Origin: Rickettsia typhi
Lineage (GTDB): Bacteria > Pseudomonadota > Alphaproteobacteria > Rickettsiales > UBA1997
Assembly: GCA_945906835.1 (NCBI GenBank)
Contig: CAMDRL010000002.1
Span: forward strand, 1-24,703
DNA: 24,703 bases
Reading direction: 5' to 3'
Shown: in pieces, positions 24,231-24,703 of the stretch
How positions within the stretch are numbered: position 1 is the stretch's first letter
Layout of the letters: every line of letters starts with the position of its first letter
The notes under the pieces: model-generated
What the model saw: the letters and a program-made list of their open reading frames with translations, nothing else
Told to the model about the DNA's origin: nothing
Databases searched by the model: none
Program-made: the position numbers and the translations under genes

Positions 24231-24231
24231 A

Positions 24232-24312
24232 CGCACATTAGGTGCGCCCCACTTTGTGGGGATCTCCAATATACCAAATCAAGAAATATCAATAAATTTT
24301 AGATTTGGTATA
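24232..24312. repeat. Cluster of small inverted repeats with TATACCAAATC units
   Basis: CGCAC/GTGCG (24232-24246) and CCCCAC/GTGGGG (24247-24261) are two hairpins back to back. TATACCAAATC (24270-24280) then pairs with GATTTGGTATA (24302-24312). Together with the preceding terminator the TATACCAAAT core occurs several times in ~150 bases. This covers part of the 464-base gene-poor gap 24149-24612; the rest holds repeat copy C and a coding remnant. Confidence 0.7.
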
Positions 24313-24438
24313 AGAAGCAACCTGAATTTTTGTTATAGCTTCACACATATTGTCAAAAGCCTTGTTAATTTCCTCTTGAGGATCTTCAAGTTCAATTCCC
24401 AATGCTGGTTGAGTTTTGTAAACCCAACCTTTCGTTTG
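24289..24438 (-). pseudogene. Possible 3' end of a lost gene between two repeats
   Basis: An open minus-strand stretch of 49 codons without a good start contains GIELEDPQEEINKAFDNMC and EAITKIQVASY. It has the look of real amphipathic helical coding sequence. Its upstream end (WVYKTQP) is made of repeat copy C and its downstream end (TKSKIY) of the TATACCAAATC repeat. I do not recognise the family. Confidence 0.35.
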
Positions 24439-24510
24439 CTAAAATTTTAGATTTTATAACTTTTATAATTTTAATAAACATAAGTCGGCATTGCAAATGC
24501 CGACTAGCAC
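24405..24510 (+). repeat. ~106-bp double-hairpin dispersed repeat, copy C
   Basis: Begins CTGGTTGAGTTTTGTAAACC, has the core CGTTTGCTAAAATTTTAGAT, and ends with the perfect palindrome GTCGGCATTGCAAATGCCGAC followed by TAGCAC. Same orientation as copy B, inverse of copy A. Confidence 0.85.
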
Positions 24511-24612
24511 AAGTAAAAACTTGATTTATTTTCAACGCCTGCTTAAATATTTTATAATCCAAGATACTCTTGGTTATAACAATATCTCCATATTAATTTA
24601 AAATCAAAAATT

Positions 24613-24703
24613 ATGAAAAAAATAATTCTATCTTTAGCTGTACTAGGGTTTCTATCTTCTTGTAGCTCTCTTGGACCAGCTTGGATTACTATGGCAAAAG
24701 ATC
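24613..24703 (+). CDS. Putative lipoprotein, 5' end only (cut by window edge)
   Basis: The ATG at 24613 opens a frame to the window end (30 codons). It reads MKKIILSLAVLGFLSSCSSL, a basic start, a hydrophobic stretch and the lipobox LSSC with Cys17, so the product should be a lipid-anchored envelope protein. The following GPAWITMAKD is too short to identify a family. Confidence 0.7.
   Translation, partial: MKKIILSLAVLGFLSSCSSLGPAWITMAKD

Noticed and set aside
24256..24450. 64-codon plus-strand frame near the right end
   Set aside because: It runs through several repeats and has no family-like features; the minus-strand remnant there reads more like coding sequence.
1..24703. tRNA, rRNA or CRISPR arrays
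   Set aside because: No tRNA arm patterns, rRNA-like sequence or regularly spaced repeats were found on reading the intergenic regions.

Overview
The window is AT-rich bacterial chromosome with tightly packed genes and short intergenic gaps that hold palindromic repeats. Gene content points to an alphaproteobacterium: a metX-metW pair, YajQ, a YejF-type double ABC ATPase, and a ribosomal protein S4 that reads like rickettsial S4. Low GC, short repeats invading reading frames and the S4 resemblance suggest a Rickettsiales-like or other deep-branching AT-rich lineage. Methionine synthesis, alanine dehydrogenase, a TonB-dependent receptor and a large sensory kinase argue against a strongly reduced obligate parasite. 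The exact taxon cannot be fixed from this sequence alone.

Left part (1-13.3 kb): the 5' end of lptF leaves the window on the left. Next come thiS (+), a yajQ-hypothetical pair (-), and an overlapping minus-strand operon metX-metW-rlpA-metZ, which makes methionine precursors but carries a cell-wall lipoprotein gene in its middle. Divergent from it is a chorismate mutase with an extra C-terminal domain. rpsD (+) follows, then the minus-strand genes rsmG, ald and rsmA, then a class I aldolase and yejF on the plus strand.

Right part (13.4-24.7 kb): a U32-family tRNA hydroxylase (TrhP-like) with an added cysteine-rich tail converges on a 1009-residue hybrid histidine kinase. Between the two lies a 167-bp element with perfect terminal inverted repeats. 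Divergent from the kinase runs a tight plus-strand cluster: a LuxI/FeeM-like GNAT acyltransferase, a TonB-dependent receptor, a YfiR-like periplasmic protein, a stand-alone Hpt protein and a second GNAT protein. A remnant of a fatty-acid hydroxylase/sterol desaturase follows. This looks like one signalling unit (synthesis, uptake or sensing, phosphorelay) and is the most interesting part of the window. ispH and the start of a lipoprotein gene close it.

At least three repeat families are visible. One is an inverted repeat built on ATTCCCGCGAAGGCGGGAAT, including a half copy inside metW. One is a CCTCC/CACCC two-hairpin element, including an in-frame copy inside yejF. One is a ~106-bp double-hairpin repeat present three times. 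A MITE-like element and a cluster of TATACCAAATC repeats add to these. I saw no tRNA, rRNA or CRISPR array.
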